64,000 nucleotides of DNA from JAIVGV01 sp032229975 (lineage in GTDB: Bacteria; Acidobacteriota; Blastocatellia; Pyrinomonadales; Pyrinomonadaceae): positions 21,501 through 85,500 of the forward strand of contig JAVXVG010000030.1 of the NCBI GenBank assembly GCA_032229975.1, given 5' to 3'. The notes beneath the pieces are model-generated. The model was given only the letters and a program-made list of their open reading frames with translations. It did not search any database and had not been told where the DNA came from. Shown here piece after piece: positions 16,424 through 25,264 of this stretch (its first letter is position 1; each line of letters opens with the position of its first letter). The position numbers and the translations under genes are program-made.

Positions 16424-17779
16424 ATGACTACGATGGCTCCGCCGAAGAGACCGGAGATCAGGACGGCCCTGCCGGGCCCTAAAGGACAGCAGATCGTCGC
16501 CGCAGACGCGCAGTGGGTGACGCCTTCTTATCCCCGTCCCAACTTCAAGCTCGTCGCAGAGCGCGGCGAGGGCGTGTGGGTGACGGACGTTGACGGCAAC
16601 GTGTTCCTCGATTGCAACGCGGGCGTCGCCGTCTGCTCGACGGGCCACTGTCATCCGGAAGTCGTCCGCGCGATCCAAGATCAAGCGGCGAAACTGATCC
16701 ACATGTGCGGCACGGATTACTACTACGAGCAGATGCCCGCGCTCGCGCGCAAGCTCGACGAGATCGTGCCCGTGCCTTCGCCAACGCGCACGCATTTCGC
16801 CAACTCCGGCACGGAGGCGGTCGAGACCGCGCTCAAACTTGCGATGCACGCGACGGGGCGAGAAAAATTCATCGCCTTCTTCAACAGCTTTCACGGGCGC
16901 ACGCTCGGCTCGCTCTCGCTCACCTCTTCGCGCGTCGCGCAGCGCACAGGCTTCAAACGTCAGGCCCTCGACGTTGTCCACGTCCCTTTCCCGAACGTCT
17001 TTCGTCATCCCTTCACGGGCGAACGAACGGACGCGGCGACGGTCAGTCGCGACTGTCTCGCGTGGATCGAGGAGCGACTTTTCAAGACGACCACGCCGCC
17101 CGAAGAGGTCGCTGGAATCGTCGTCGAGTGCGTGCAGGGCGAGGGCGGTTACGTCCCCGCGCCGAAGGAGTTCTTGCAGGGCTTGCGACGCATCTGCGAT
17201 GAGCACGGCATCATGCTCATCGTCGATGAGGTTCAATCCGGCATGGGCCGGACGGGCCGGATGTTCGCCTCCGAGCACTACGATCTCAAGCCCGACATCG
17301 TGACCATCGCGAAGGGCATCGGATCGGGCCTGCCCATCGGCGCGTGCGTCGCGCGTGCCGATCTGATGGACTGGAAGCCGGGCGCGCACGCTTCCACCTT
17401 TGGCGGCAATCCCGTCTGCATCGCCGCCGCTTTGAAGACCATCGAGTTACTGCAAAACGGACTCGTGAAGAACAGCGCGGAAGTCGGCGACTATTTGAAG
17501 GCGGGACTTGAGAAGTTGAAAGCGAAGCACGCGAGTATCGGCGACGTGCGTGGCTTCGGGATGATGCTCGGCGTCGAGTTCGTTACTGACCGTGAGACGT
17601 TGAAGGCTGATGCGGAGATGCGAGACCGCGTCGAGATCGAATGTTTCAACCGTGGACTGATCATCCTCGGCGCGGGTGCGAACACGATCCGTTGGTCGCC
17701 GCCGCTCATCTTGACTGGTGAGAACGTTGACGTTGCGCTTGAAATCTTCGACGAGGCAATCGCCGCCGCTCGTCGTTAA
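16424..17779 (+). CDS. Class III aminotransferase (4-aminobutyrate/acetylornithine type)
   Basis: A 451-residue PLP enzyme. Landmarks: GVWVTDVDGNVFLDCNAGVAV, NSGTEAVETALKLAM, IVDEVQSGMGRTGRMFA, and the PLP lysine in TIAKGIGSGLPIGA. Family members transfer the omega-amino group of GABA, acetylornithine or related amines to 2-oxoglutarate. AAGGAG precedes the start. No GABA or arginine pathway neighbours, so the substrate stays open. Followed by a clear terminator. Confidence 0.92.
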   Translation: MTTMAPPKRPEIRTALPGPKGQQIVAADAQWVTPSYPRPNFKLVAERGEGVWVTDVDGNVFLDCNAGVAVCSTGHCHPEVVRAIQDQAAKLIHMCGTDYYYEQMPALARKLDEIVPVPSPTRTHFANSGTEAVETALKLAMHATGREKFIAFFNSFHGRTLGSLSLTSSRVAQRTGFKRQALDVVHVPFPNVFRHPFTGERTDAATVSRDCLAWIEERLFKTTTPPEEVAGIVVECVQGEGGYVPAPKEFLQGLRRICDEHGIMLIVDEVQSGMGRTGRMFASEHYDLKPDIVTIAKGIGSGLPIGACVARADLMDWKPGAHASTFGGNPVCIAAALKTIELLQNGLVKNSAEVGDYLKAGLEKLKAKHASIGDVRGFGMMLGVEFVTDRETLKADAEMRDRVEIECFNRGLIILGAGANTIRWSPPLILTGENVDVALEIFDEAIAAARR

Positions 17780-17810
17780 TCGAGTCGTCCCTGTTAAGTC
17801 TATGTAACTG

Positions 17811-17850
17811 GCCCGCCGTCGAATTTTCATCCGACGGCGGGCGACTTTTT
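17811..17850 (+). terminator. Rho-independent terminator
   Basis: An 11-bp GC-rich stem (17811-17821 with 17832-17842, GCCCGCCGTCG) and a 10-nt loop, followed by GACTTTTT. It lies 32 bases after the class III aminotransferase stop codon. Confidence 0.9.
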
Positions 17851-17978
17851 GCGCGCGCGCCGCGTCAAAACCGTGACAGAAACGCGACCGGGATGTTTGT
17901 TGACAAACCCTTGCACGTCGCCTAAGTTTTGGCTAACCCTCGCGCCTTCAGCGCGCGCTTTAGCAGTCGGAGGTTTTC

Positions 17979-19094
17979 ATGAAGAGAGTTCTGCTTGCGT
18001 CGCTCCTCGTCGCGGTCTTTGTCGCGTCGTCGCTGGCACAGTCGAACACGGCTAACGATTATCTTCGCAGCGCGCGCGCACGAATGCAGCAGGGCGACTT
18101 CGCGGGCGCGATCACGGAACTCGACAAAGCCGTCGCCGCCAAGCCCGACTTCACGCAGGCCTATTACACGCGCAGTGGCGCGCGTTTACTCTCCGGCGAT
18201 CTCGACGGCGCGCTTGCGGACGTGGAGAAAGTCATCTCGCTCGATTCCAACTTCAAGCCCGCATACAACACGCGCGCCATGATTCGTCTGCGCAAAGGCG
18301 ACTACGACGGCGCGCTTGCAGACTACGATCACTCCATCGCCGTCGGCTGGCTCGCCTATGAATCATACATCGGTCGCGGCAACGTCAAGCGTGCGCGCGG
18401 CGACTACGACGGGGCCATCGAAGACTACGGCGCGGCCATCGCGCTCAACCCGAAATCGCCGAACGCTTATCTGAACCGCGCAAGCGCGCGCCGTCACAAG
18501 GGCGACACAGAGGGCGCAGTCGCCGACTACAACATAGCCATCGAAAACGGCGCGCCCGATCCTTCCGCGATCACGCCGCGCTCCGGTGTCGCGAGCGAAG
18601 CGGGTGGCGACAAGCATTCAGCTTCGGTCGAGAGACACACGGAGATTCACGCCGAGCCTATCCCGGACGCGCGCATCGTCCCGAACGGCGCGACGACCGA
18701 AGTGAGGAGTGAGTCACAACAAAGGCGCGGCGCGGCAATGGCCCTCGCCGACCGCGCCTCCGCGATGCTGCAACAGGGCGACGCTGACGCCGCCATCGAA
18801 GACTGCACGCGGGCCATCGAGATCGATCCGAAACTCTGGCTCGCCTACTTGAATCGCGGGAGCGCGCGTTTGCACAAGCACGACGAAGCGGGCGCGCTCG
18901 CCGACTACAACAAGGCTGTCGAGTTTAGTCCGCAGTCGCCCATCGCCTTTTTTCAGCGCGGCTCGCTCCTCTTGAAGCAGGGCAAGACCGAAGAGGCGCG
19001 AGAAGACTTTGATCGCGCGCTGAAAATCGCTCCCTCGATGAAGCCGATGATCGAACGCGAACTCAAACACGCGACCGGCACGAGCCGGCCCTAA
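17979..19094 (+). CDS. Exported tetratricopeptide repeat protein
   Basis: A 371-residue protein with a signal peptide (residues 1-21, ending SLAQ). Several TPR units follow in two blocks, about 25-185 and 255-360, each with the D-A-L-A-D-Y/A-I-x-D-Y pattern, separated by a polar linker of about 60 residues. TPRs mediate protein-protein contacts, here probably in the periplasm. GGAGG precedes the ATG. Tandem with another TPR gene. Confidence 0.88.
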   Translation: MKRVLLASLLVAVFVASSLAQSNTANDYLRSARARMQQGDFAGAITELDKAVAAKPDFTQAYYTRSGARLLSGDLDGALADVEKVISLDSNFKPAYNTRAMIRLRKGDYDGALADYDHSIAVGWLAYESYIGRGNVKRARGDYDGAIEDYGAAIALNPKSPNAYLNRASARRHKGDTEGAVADYNIAIENGAPDPSAITPRSGVASEAGGDKHSASVERHTEIHAEPIPDARIVPNGATTEVRSESQQRRGAAMALADRASAMLQQGDADAAIEDCTRAIEIDPKLWLAYLNRGSARLHKHDEAGALADYNKAVEFSPQSPIAFFQRGSLLLKQGKTEEAREDFDRALKIAPSMKPMIERELKHATGTSRP

Positions 19095-19188
19095 CAGTTG
19101 CGATCTCGAAGGCGCGTGATGGACGCGCCGCGAGCAGTAACTGGATCGTAAAAGGTTTAACGAACGAGGGCGAGACAGGAGCAACGTT

Positions 19189-19926
19189 TTGCGATACAGC
19201 ATCCGTCACGCGTCACATCATCTCGCGCGCCTCTTCGCCGCGTCGCTCTTGTTCTGCGTCGCGACCGGCCACGCGCAGCCGCCGCCCGCGCCCGCACAGG
19301 ATCACGCGCGACGCGCATCGGAGCGACGCGTGCATGGCGATCTGGACGGCGCGCTCGCCGAGTATGACAAGGCCATAGCTGAGTCGCCGCGTGCCGCCGC
19401 GATCTACGTCAAGCGCGGCGGCGTGCGTCGAGCGAAGGGCGACATCGAAGGCGCGCTCTCGGACTACGACGCGGCTTACGCGCTCGATCCCGCTTCGGTC
19501 ACCAATGATCGCTTCATCGCCGATGCCTTCTCAGATCGCGGCAGCGTCCGCATCGAGAAGCTCGACATGGCCGGTGCGCTCGCCGACTACGACAAGGCCC
19601 TCCACTGCTATCAGGGCAATCCCGATCTCTACCTCAAGCGCGCACAGGCCCGACTCATCAACGGCGATTACACTTCCGCGCTCACAGACCTCGATCAGAG
19701 CATCGCGCTCAAGCCCGAAGACAAGCTCGCCTCAATCGCTTACGCCGTGCGCGGCTACGCACACGTCCGTCGCGGCGAAGAAGATGCCGCGCGCAAAGAT
19801 TTCGACCAGAGCCTCAAGCTCAACCGCGAGGGCAAGCTCTTCCTACACCTGCACCTTCTCAACCTCGACGCCCAACACAAAGAACTCCAACGCCGCCGCG
19901 CCGACGATGAAGATCGCATCTCTTGA
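19189..19926 (+). CDS. Exported tetratricopeptide repeat protein
   Basis: A 245-residue protein beginning at TTG (19189), chosen because AGGAG lies six bases upstream. Signal peptide, then about five TPR units (GDLDGALAEYDKAIAESP is typical). Similar organisation to the preceding TPR gene, so possibly a duplicate. Its stop codon lies at the edge of a heptamer inverted repeat. Confidence 0.85.
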   Translation: MRYSIRHASHHLARLFAASLLFCVATGHAQPPPAPAQDHARRASERRVHGDLDGALAEYDKAIAESPRAAAIYVKRGGVRRAKGDIEGALSDYDAAYALDPASVTNDRFIADAFSDRGSVRIEKLDMAGALADYDKALHCYQGNPDLYLKRAQARLINGDYTSALTDLDQSIALKPEDKLASIAYAVRGYAHVRRGEEDAARKDFDQSLKLNREGKLFLHLHLLNLDAQHKELQRRRADDEDRIS

Positions 19927-19930
19927 GAAA

Positions 19931-20045
19931 CGATGAAGTAGGAATGATGAACGATGAGCGAAAGATCGCGTCTCTTTCGTTCATCGTTCATCATTCCTAC
20001 TCCATTATCTTTTGCCTTCACTTCATCGTTCATCGTCCATCGTTC
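19931..20045. repeat. Heptamer-word inverted repeat between convergent genes
   Basis: Arms 19938-19965 and 19973-20000 pair over 28 bp with one G-T mismatch and a 7-nt loop. The arms are chains of 7-nt words such as ATGAACG and ATGAGCG. A second block (about 20012-20045) repeats CGTTCAT words and supplies the last codons of the downstream minus-strand gene. The position suggests bidirectional termination. Confidence 0.9.
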
Positions 20046-21384
20046 CTAATTTCTCTTTAATCTCTTTCATCCGCGCGCGCAGCCGATCCTCGTCCACGTC
20101 GCCGATGCGGCCATCGCGGAAGACTTCCCTGCCAGCGACAATGGTGAGCAACACGTCGCGCGCGTTAGAAGAGAAGATGAGCGCGCGCGTGGGATCGTGC
20201 GCGGGCGTCTGGTGCGCCGCGTCGAGTCGGACGATTGTGAGGTCGGCTTGCTTACCTTCTTCGAGCGAGCCGCAATCGTTGAGACCGAGTGCGAGCGCGC
20301 CGCCGAGCGTGGCGTCGTAGAGTGCGCGTTCGGCTGTCAGCGCGTCGAGGTGTTCGAGCTTGTTCGCGGAGCGCGCAAGTAATAATGCGAAGCGCGACTC
20401 TTCGAGCAGGTCGCAGGTGTTGTTGCTCGCGACCGAATCGCTGCCGAAGCCGTGGCGCAGAGACAAAAACTTTTCGTAAGGCGCGCGACCGTGACCGAGC
20501 TTCGCGTTCGACTTCGGACAATGGGCCACGCTTGCGCTCGCGTCGCGGATCGTCTCGATGTCCGCGTCATCCACGCGGACGCAATGCGCGAGCAGGGGCC
20601 GGACGCGGAGCACACCGATCTGTTTCAAGAACTGAACGGGCGAGACACGCGGCGCGCGCCACTCGATGCCGCGCATCGCAAAGCTCTCCGCGAAGATGCC
20701 GCGCCCCTCGCGCAGCAACAGGTCTTCAGCCTCCGACTCCGCGACGTGGATCGCGAACGGCAGGCCCTCGCGCTCCGCGAGATCAGTTACCAACTCCAGA
20801 AGCGGCGCGCTCGCAGTGTAAGGCGTATGCGGCGAGACGCCGACGCGCACGAGTTCCGTTTCGAGCGCACGCAAGTTTGATAGCTTCTCTTGCAGCTTCG
20901 CGAACTCATCTTTCCCGCGTTTCGGATCGGGATGGATCGCTTCCTGATGCACGATGCCGCGCAAACCCACATCGCGCATCGCATGCGCGCAAGCCTCTCC
21001 ATCGCTGCTCGAATCGGCGAGTGTCGTCACGCCTGCGCGCGCGGCTTCGATTGCGCCCCACGTTGCGGAGACGCGCACGTCCTCCCTCGTCATGCGCTGC
21101 TCGCGCGCGATGGTCAGCTTCAAGAGCCACGCGAGGAAGTTCGCTTCTGCATCTTCGAGGTGGCCGCGCATGGCTGTGAGTTCGATATGAGAGTGACAGT
21201 TGACGAGCCCCGGTATGACGACAGCCTCGCCGAACTCTTCACGCGCTGCATCTTGAAAACGCGCGGCGAGATCGTCAAGCGCGCCGACGCCGACAATGCG
21301 CGAGCCTTCAACCGCCAGTGCGCCGTTCTCAATCGGCGCGGACGATATAGGAAGAAGCCACTGCGCTGAATAAATTTTAACCAT
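20023..21384 (-). CDS. Amidohydrolase (chlorohydrolase/S-adenosylhomocysteine deaminase group)
   Basis: A 453-residue enzyme from the ATG at 21384 (the frame is open further upstream, inside the MFS gene). Metal ligands: NCHSHIE (HxH), HVAES, LAHCVRV and GSDS. Members of this group deaminate adenosine derivatives, guanine or triazines; aminofutalosine deaminase is another possibility. It overlaps the end of the MFS gene by 8 bases, so it is translationally coupled. Its last residues (TMDDER) are encoded by a heptamer repeat. Confidence 0.88.
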   Translation of the reverse strand: MVKIYSAQWLLPISSAPIENGALAVEGSRIVGVGALDDLAARFQDAAREEFGEAVVIPGLVNCHSHIELTAMRGHLEDAEANFLAWLLKLTIAREQRMTREDVRVSATWGAIEAARAGVTTLADSSSDGEACAHAMRDVGLRGIVHQEAIHPDPKRGKDEFAKLQEKLSNLRALETELVRVGVSPHTPYTASAPLLELVTDLAEREGLPFAIHVAESEAEDLLLREGRGIFAESFAMRGIEWRAPRVSPVQFLKQIGVLRVRPLLAHCVRVDDADIETIRDASASVAHCPKSNAKLGHGRAPYEKFLSLRHGFGSDSVASNNTCDLLEESRFALLLARSANKLEHLDALTAERALYDATLGGALALGLNDCGSLEEGKQADLTIVRLDAAHQTPAHDPTRALIFSSNARDVLLTIVAGREVFRDGRIGDVDEDRLRARMKEIKEKLGTMDDER

Positions 21385-22864
21385 CGACTTGATCCAGTCT
21401 CGCAGATTCGCCGCGCCGCAGCACGAACCACGTCGCGCCGGAGAGCGCGATGATTGCGCCGCCCGCCGCAGCGACGACGCGGATGCCGTAGCTGTCAGCC
21501 GCCGCGCCCGATGCGTAGATAGCGCAGACCATCGCAAGCGTCGTCACGGTCTCGTGCGTGGCGAAGACGCGACCGGCGTAGTTGTTCGCGGTGCGTCGCA
21601 TCATGATCGTCTGCTGCGCCGTCCACCAGACAGCATAATTCATCTCGCGAAGCACGAGTACCGACGCTGCCGCCCACAAATTCGGCATGAGGCTGAAGAT
21701 GAAGAGGCCACAACCGTCAAAGAAGAGCGACCGGCCCATGCGCGCGCCGAGTTTACCTGCGCCGCCCCTGTTGAAGCGGCGTGCGACGGTTGCGCCGAGC
21801 ACGCCGCCCACGCCCATCGCGACGAAGAGCACGGAGATGCCGAAGTCCTTCGGTCGAGCAAGCCATGCGGAAGCAGCCTGCTCGCCGAGCCGCGCGCCGA
21901 AGACACTGTAGAGGGCCCTCGCCGCGCCGTTGCCCAAGCCCCACCCGGCGGCGACGACGAAGATCGACGCGAGCACGGCATCACCACGCATGTAACGCAG
22001 CCCTTCACGGAAGTCAGCCACCGTCACGCGCAGCACGTGCGCGACAGTGGATCGCCGTTCGCGTCTCGCAGGCGCGTTGATCTCTGAATGCCGATCTCGG
22101 ACTGCTGATCGTGTGGAATCCAAAGAGCTATGAATTGCAGATTCCAGATTTGAGATTTCAGATTCAAGCGGCAGCATCTTCGATCCGCGAAGCGTCATGC
22201 CTGATTCAGTAGATGCGACTTGTGAATCGGCAGTCACTGATCCGGCCGCTATCGTTTGCACGTCTTCTATCGTAACTCGTCGCCACTTGATTCGTCTGAT
22301 CATCTCCGCGGAGACGAGGAATGTTGCGGCGTTGACGACGAAGACGGTTTCGCGGCCCGCGAAGGTTGCGATGATGCCGCCGAGTGCGGAGCCGATGGCG
22401 ATGGTGGCGGCGGTGGTCGATGCCGAGAGCGAGTTGGCAGCGAGCAGATCGTCTGTGCGAGAGATGAGATTGGGGAGCGTCGCGCGCTTGGCGGCGTTGA
22501 AGAAGGCGGAGACGGAGAAGAGCGTCGCGCCGACGGCGTAGATGAGCGGGAGCGTCGAGAATTTTTGCGCGAGCAGGAAGCCGAGCGCGAGTACGGCGCG
22601 CGTGATGTCCGCAGTGATCATCACGCGGCGACGATCCGTGCGATCCACGACGACGCCCGCGAGAGGCCCGAAGAGGAAGAGCGGGAGGTGGCGCGCGATG
22701 GCATAGACGGCGATGGCGCGACCCTGCCGTGCGGGGCCCGCAAGCTCTATCGCGAGCGCGAGCACGGCGATGTTGTTGAGCCAGTCGCCGACCTCTGAGA
22801 CGACCTGACCCGTCCAGAGCCGCCGGAAGTCGCGGTTGCGTGCAAGCAGCTCGCGGTAGGTCAA
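21377..22864 (-). CDS. Major facilitator superfamily transporter
   Basis: A 495-residue transporter of the enterobactin-exporter-like MFS group with about 12 hydrophobic segments. TTG at 22864 is the preferred start because it overlaps the upstream stop codon as TTGA; MTYRELLARNRDFRRLWTGQ then matches the usual MFS N-terminus. The central cytoplasmic loop between TM6 and TM7 is about 85 residues, longer than usual, and its first part is encoded by heptamer words (22138-22165). Substrate unknown. It sits between a transglycosylase and an amidohydrolase in one operon. Confidence 0.85.
   Translation of the reverse strand: MTYRELLARNRDFRRLWTGQVVSEVGDWLNNIAVLALAIELAGPARQGRAIAVYAIARHLPLFLFGPLAGVVVDRTDRRRVMITADITRAVLALGFLLAQKFSTLPLIYAVGATLFSVSAFFNAAKRATLPNLISRTDDLLAANSLSASTTAATIAIGSALGGIIATFAGRETVFVVNAATFLVSAEMIRRIKWRRVTIEDVQTIAAGSVTADSQVASTESGMTLRGSKMLPLESEISNLESAIHSSLDSTRSAVRDRHSEINAPARRERRSTVAHVLRVTVADFREGLRYMRGDAVLASIFVVAAGWGLGNGAARALYSVFGARLGEQAASAWLARPKDFGISVLFVAMGVGGVLGATVARRFNRGGAGKLGARMGRSLFFDGCGLFIFSLMPNLWAAASVLVLREMNYAVWWTAQQTIMMRRTANNYAGRVFATHETVTTLAMVCAIYASGAAADSYGIRVVAAAGGAIIALSGATWFVLRRGESARLDQVDG
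22138..22165. repeat. Heptanucleotide tandem inside the MFS gene
   Basis: Four 7-nt units in a row on the plus strand: CAGATTC, CAGATTT, GAGATTT, CAGATTC. They encode part of the extended loop between the two six-helix halves of the transporter. The same kind of word fills intergenic gaps elsewhere, including 60690-60730. Confidence 0.85.
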
Positions 22865-23466
22865 CGCTTGCCCCCGTCGCGCGCGGCTCGCTCGGCTTGG
22901 AGTTTGCGGTAACGCGCGAGGATCGATGTGACGTAAGAGCGCGTGGTGGGAAAGTCGATGCGCGCGATGAACTCGTTGCCGGTGAGAGGGGGCCGGTTCG
23001 GCGCGGTGCGATTCCATTCGACAGCGCGCGAGGGGCCCGCGTTGTAGGCGGCGAGGATGCGCGCTTCCGCGTCTGGTGTGTCGCGGTAGTCCTTCGAGAT
23101 TTTTTCCAAGTACCAGCAGCCGACCTGTATGTTGCGCTCAGGGTCGCTCAGGACGGCTACCGGGTCGCGCTCCATCGCACGGGCCATGTCCTTCATGCCT
23201 GTCTCATCGGCCCATTCGCGCGCGACCGGCGGCGTTACCTGCATCAGCCCGATCTCGCCCGCGTCGCCGCGCTTCCACGGACGAAAGTAAGTCTCCTCGT
23301 AAGCGATGCTCCACACGAGCAGGGGATCGACGCGATAGATGCGCGACTGCCGCGCGATCACTTCGTCGAAGCGATGAATCCAGAATTGATTGAAGAAGTA
23401 GAGCCCGACCGCCGCGACGATGGAGAGGAAGAGTGCGATCAGGGCCAGACGTTTCGCGGCGCGCAT
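22861..23466 (-). CDS. Lytic transglycosylase (SLT domain)
   Basis: A 201-residue protein with an N-terminal membrane anchor (ALIALFLSIVAAVGLYFF). The SLT domain shows the catalytic Glu in SIAYEETYF, GEIGLMQVTP and the AAYNAGPSRAVEW motif. It cleaves peptidoglycan glycan strands from the periplasmic face. First gene of a coupled run with the MFS and amidohydrolase genes. Confidence 0.93.
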   Translation of the reverse strand: MRAAKRLALIALFLSIVAAVGLYFFNQFWIHRFDEVIARQSRIYRVDPLLVWSIAYEETYFRPWKRGDAGEIGLMQVTPPVAREWADETGMKDMARAMERDPVAVLSDPERNIQVGCWYLEKISKDYRDTPDAEARILAAYNAGPSRAVEWNRTAPNRPPLTGNEFIARIDFPTTRSYVTSILARYRKLQAERAARDGGKR

Positions 23467-23502
23467 CCGAGTGTCAAAGAGTGATCCCGAAAGTTGAATC
23501 TA

Positions 23503-24291
23503 CTAGTTGCGACGACGCAGGCCCTGCCACATCGCGGCGCGTGTGGTCGAGTCGTCAACGCCCTCGTAGCGCGAGCGCATGGCGCGGTGGTCGAGGACGT
23601 GACCTTGCAGCCACACGTCCGCAGAGATGGTCGCGCCCACGTCGAGCGGGCCGCCGCGAAGCGAGCGTTGATTGATGAGGACTTCAAGGCGGAAGCAGCC
23701 GAGATCGAGATAAGCCCAGTAGAGTTCGCTTCCCGAAAGCGGATTGCGTAGAGGTTTGTAAGAGAGCACGCGACCCGTCAAGCTCCAATCATTTTCGTGC
23801 GCGGCGCGCGCGGGCGCGCAAGACTCAAGCGGCTGCCAGCGCGTGCGTTCAGGCTTCGACAAAACTTTCGCGCGATAGGCGAGCCCGCACAGACCGACGT
23901 GCAGCTCCTGCGCGCGGAAACCTTCGGGGCCAACCTCCGTTAAGTTCTGCAACTCGAAGAGCACTTCCGTCTCCGTGCCATCGCAGTAGCCATGCACAAT
24001 CGCCTCGCCTTCCTCGTCGTACTCCGTGAGAGCCCAAGGGCTAATGCGTTGCGTGTAGCGCGCGCGAAAACCGGGCCGGCAATCTGCGTAGAAGACTTCG
24101 CCCGTGCCCGATTCATAGAGCACCGTCCAGACTTCCAAGCCCTCGCCGAGTTTCCAGCAGCGACCGTGCAGCACCGCGCCGCGACGCGAGAGCTGCGTGG
24201 GCTCGCCTTGATCGCCCGCGCGCTCGGCGAGGTGGTTGAAGTCCTTCTCGCTCGGCACTTCAAGCCCGATGGCTTCAAAATTCTCTTCCAT
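23503..24291 (-). CDS. Conserved-looking protein of unknown function
   Basis: A 262-residue soluble protein without signal peptide or membrane segment. It begins MEENFEAIGLEVPSEKDFNHLAE and continues with beta-rich segments (LEVWTVLYESGTGEVFYADC, ELYWAYLDLGCFRLEVLINQ). The opening resembles DUF3881-type proteins, but the match is not certain. No clear ribosome binding site. Followed by the lytic transglycosylase operon on the same strand. Confidence 0.7.
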   Translation of the reverse strand: MEENFEAIGLEVPSEKDFNHLAERAGDQGEPTQLSRRGAVLHGRCWKLGEGLEVWTVLYESGTGEVFYADCRPGFRARYTQRISPWALTEYDEEGEAIVHGYCDGTETEVLFELQNLTEVGPEGFRAQELHVGLCGLAYRAKVLSKPERTRWQPLESCAPARAAHENDWSLTGRVLSYKPLRNPLSGSELYWAYLDLGCFRLEVLINQRSLRGGPLDVGATISADVWLQGHVLDHRAMRSRYEGVDDSTTRAAMWQGLRRRN

Positions 24292-24303
24292 AACTTTTAG
24301 AGC

Positions 24304-24380
24304 AGAGGTCAGAGGCTAGAGGGTAGAGGTTAGTGAAAGATAGATTCTTACTAACCTCTACCCTCTAGCCTCTGACCTCT
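24304..24380. repeat. Perfect 31-bp inverted repeat of heptamers
   Basis: Arms 24304-24334 and 24350-24380 are perfect complements, with a 15-nt loop. Each arm is AGAGGTC, AGAGGCT, AGAGGGT, AGAGGTT and then AGT. It lies between two minus-strand genes. The perfect pairing of arms whose own units differ suggests that one arm was copied into the other, or selection for the hairpin. Confidence 0.95.
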
Positions 24381-24607
24381 CATCCGGTGGCGCGTTTGCG
24401 TTTCTTGGGTGACTGAAAAAATTCGACCTTCTCGTCGGCGCGCGGGGCGTGTGTGCGGACGCCGCGCAGGTTGTGTGTGGGCCCGCGCTGTGGACGCACG
24501 CCGGTGCGCGCCATCTCGGCGAACAACTCCACGTCGTAGTCCGCCTCGCGCGACATCTCTTCGCGGATCGCGTGGAGCATTTCGAGGAAACGTGGTTTGC
24601 GATACAT
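24380..24607 (-). CDS. Small protein, possible antitoxin-like partner of a PIN protein
   Basis: A 75-residue protein. FLEMLHAIREEMSREADYDV resembles small proteins found beside PIN-domain genes (pattern AIRE...YD). The C-terminal half is basic and low complexity. It lies downstream of the PIN gene on the same strand, but a heptamer repeat separates them by about 160 bases, so pairing is inference. Its stop codon abuts the preceding repeat. Confidence 0.5.
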   Translation of the reverse strand: MYRKPRFLEMLHAIREEMSREADYDVELFAEMARTGVRPQRGPTHNLRGVRTHAPRADEKVEFFQSPKKRKRATG

Positions 24608-24658
24608 GGTCGGGAATAGTTAAACGCAAATCGCGAGTGGTAGCAAGAGCAAAAGAGT

Positions 24659-24772
24659 GTGAATGGTCAATGGTCAAATGGTAAATCGTTAATCGATCAC
24701 TCAACCGGCTGAGTGGATCGCAATTCATGATCGACGATTCACCATTGATCATTCACGATCGACCATTCACGA
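24659..24772. repeat. Heptamer-word repeat between small protein and PIN gene
   Basis: Words ATGGTCA, ATGGTCA, AATGGTA, AATCGTT, AATCGAT run in 7-nt steps from about 24664, and related complementary words (CACCATTGATCATTCACG type) follow to 24772. Imperfect inverted arrangement. The right end runs up to the PIN stop codon at 24767. Confidence 0.75.
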
Positions 24773-25246
24773 ACGATCTTTCTCCGTCAACTCGGAGACT
24801 AAAAATTCGGGCGTGACGATGACGGGCGAGAAGAAACCGGCGGCGGTGTTGAAGAGTCGTATGCGCGCTTGCCTGCGGACGTTGGCGAGGTGGCCGAAGT
24901 TCCACGTCACCAAGTAATCGATCTTATTAACTGATGCGATGGCGACGTGCAGCGCGTCGCCGAGATACTTGCGATGGAAGATGCCGCGCGTGACGTAGCC
25001 TTCGGCAAGGATCGCTGCCTCTTCCGACACGTCGAGATGTTCAAGGGGCGCAACCAACTTGAGGTAGCCCGTGCGATGCGGCTCCGGCACGCGCTCAAGC
25101 TCGCGCGCAACGAGCGGCGAGACGACGGCCCGATACTCCGATAGCTCGCGCTCCCACCAACGGATCGTGAGATCGCGTCGGAACGGCTCGCCGTTGTCGA
25201 GATACGCGCCGATGACCGAAGTTTCAAGGTAGAGACTCTGCTTCAA
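24767..25246 (-). CDS. PIN-domain protein (VapC-like)
   Basis: A 159-residue PIN domain. YLETSVIGAYLD opens the fold with the first acidic residue, and GDALHVAIASVNKIDYLVTWNFGHL carries the later metal-binding acids. PIN domains are Mg-dependent RNases and many are type II toxins. A possible small partner lies downstream; no classical antitoxin lies directly upstream. Confidence 0.85.
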   Translation of the reverse strand: MKQSLYLETSVIGAYLDNGEPFRRDLTIRWWERELSEYRAVVSPLVARELERVPEPHRTGYLKLVAPLEHLDVSEEAAILAEGYVTRGIFHRKYLGDALHVAIASVNKIDYLVTWNFGHLANVRRQARIRLFNTAAGFFSPVIVTPEFLVSELTEKDRS

Positions 25247-25264
25247 GTGCTCAAGGGCCTTTCG

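Noticed and set aside
16409..17389. 326-residue minus-strand open frame
   Set aside because: Shadow of the class III aminotransferase.
22256..22798. 180-residue plus-strand open frame inside the MFS gene
   Set aside because: Shadow frame; no motif and no ribosome site.
24304..24380. Insertion sequence terminal repeats
   Set aside because: The inverted repeat has a 15-nt loop, not a transposase gene, and belongs to the heptamer hairpin family.
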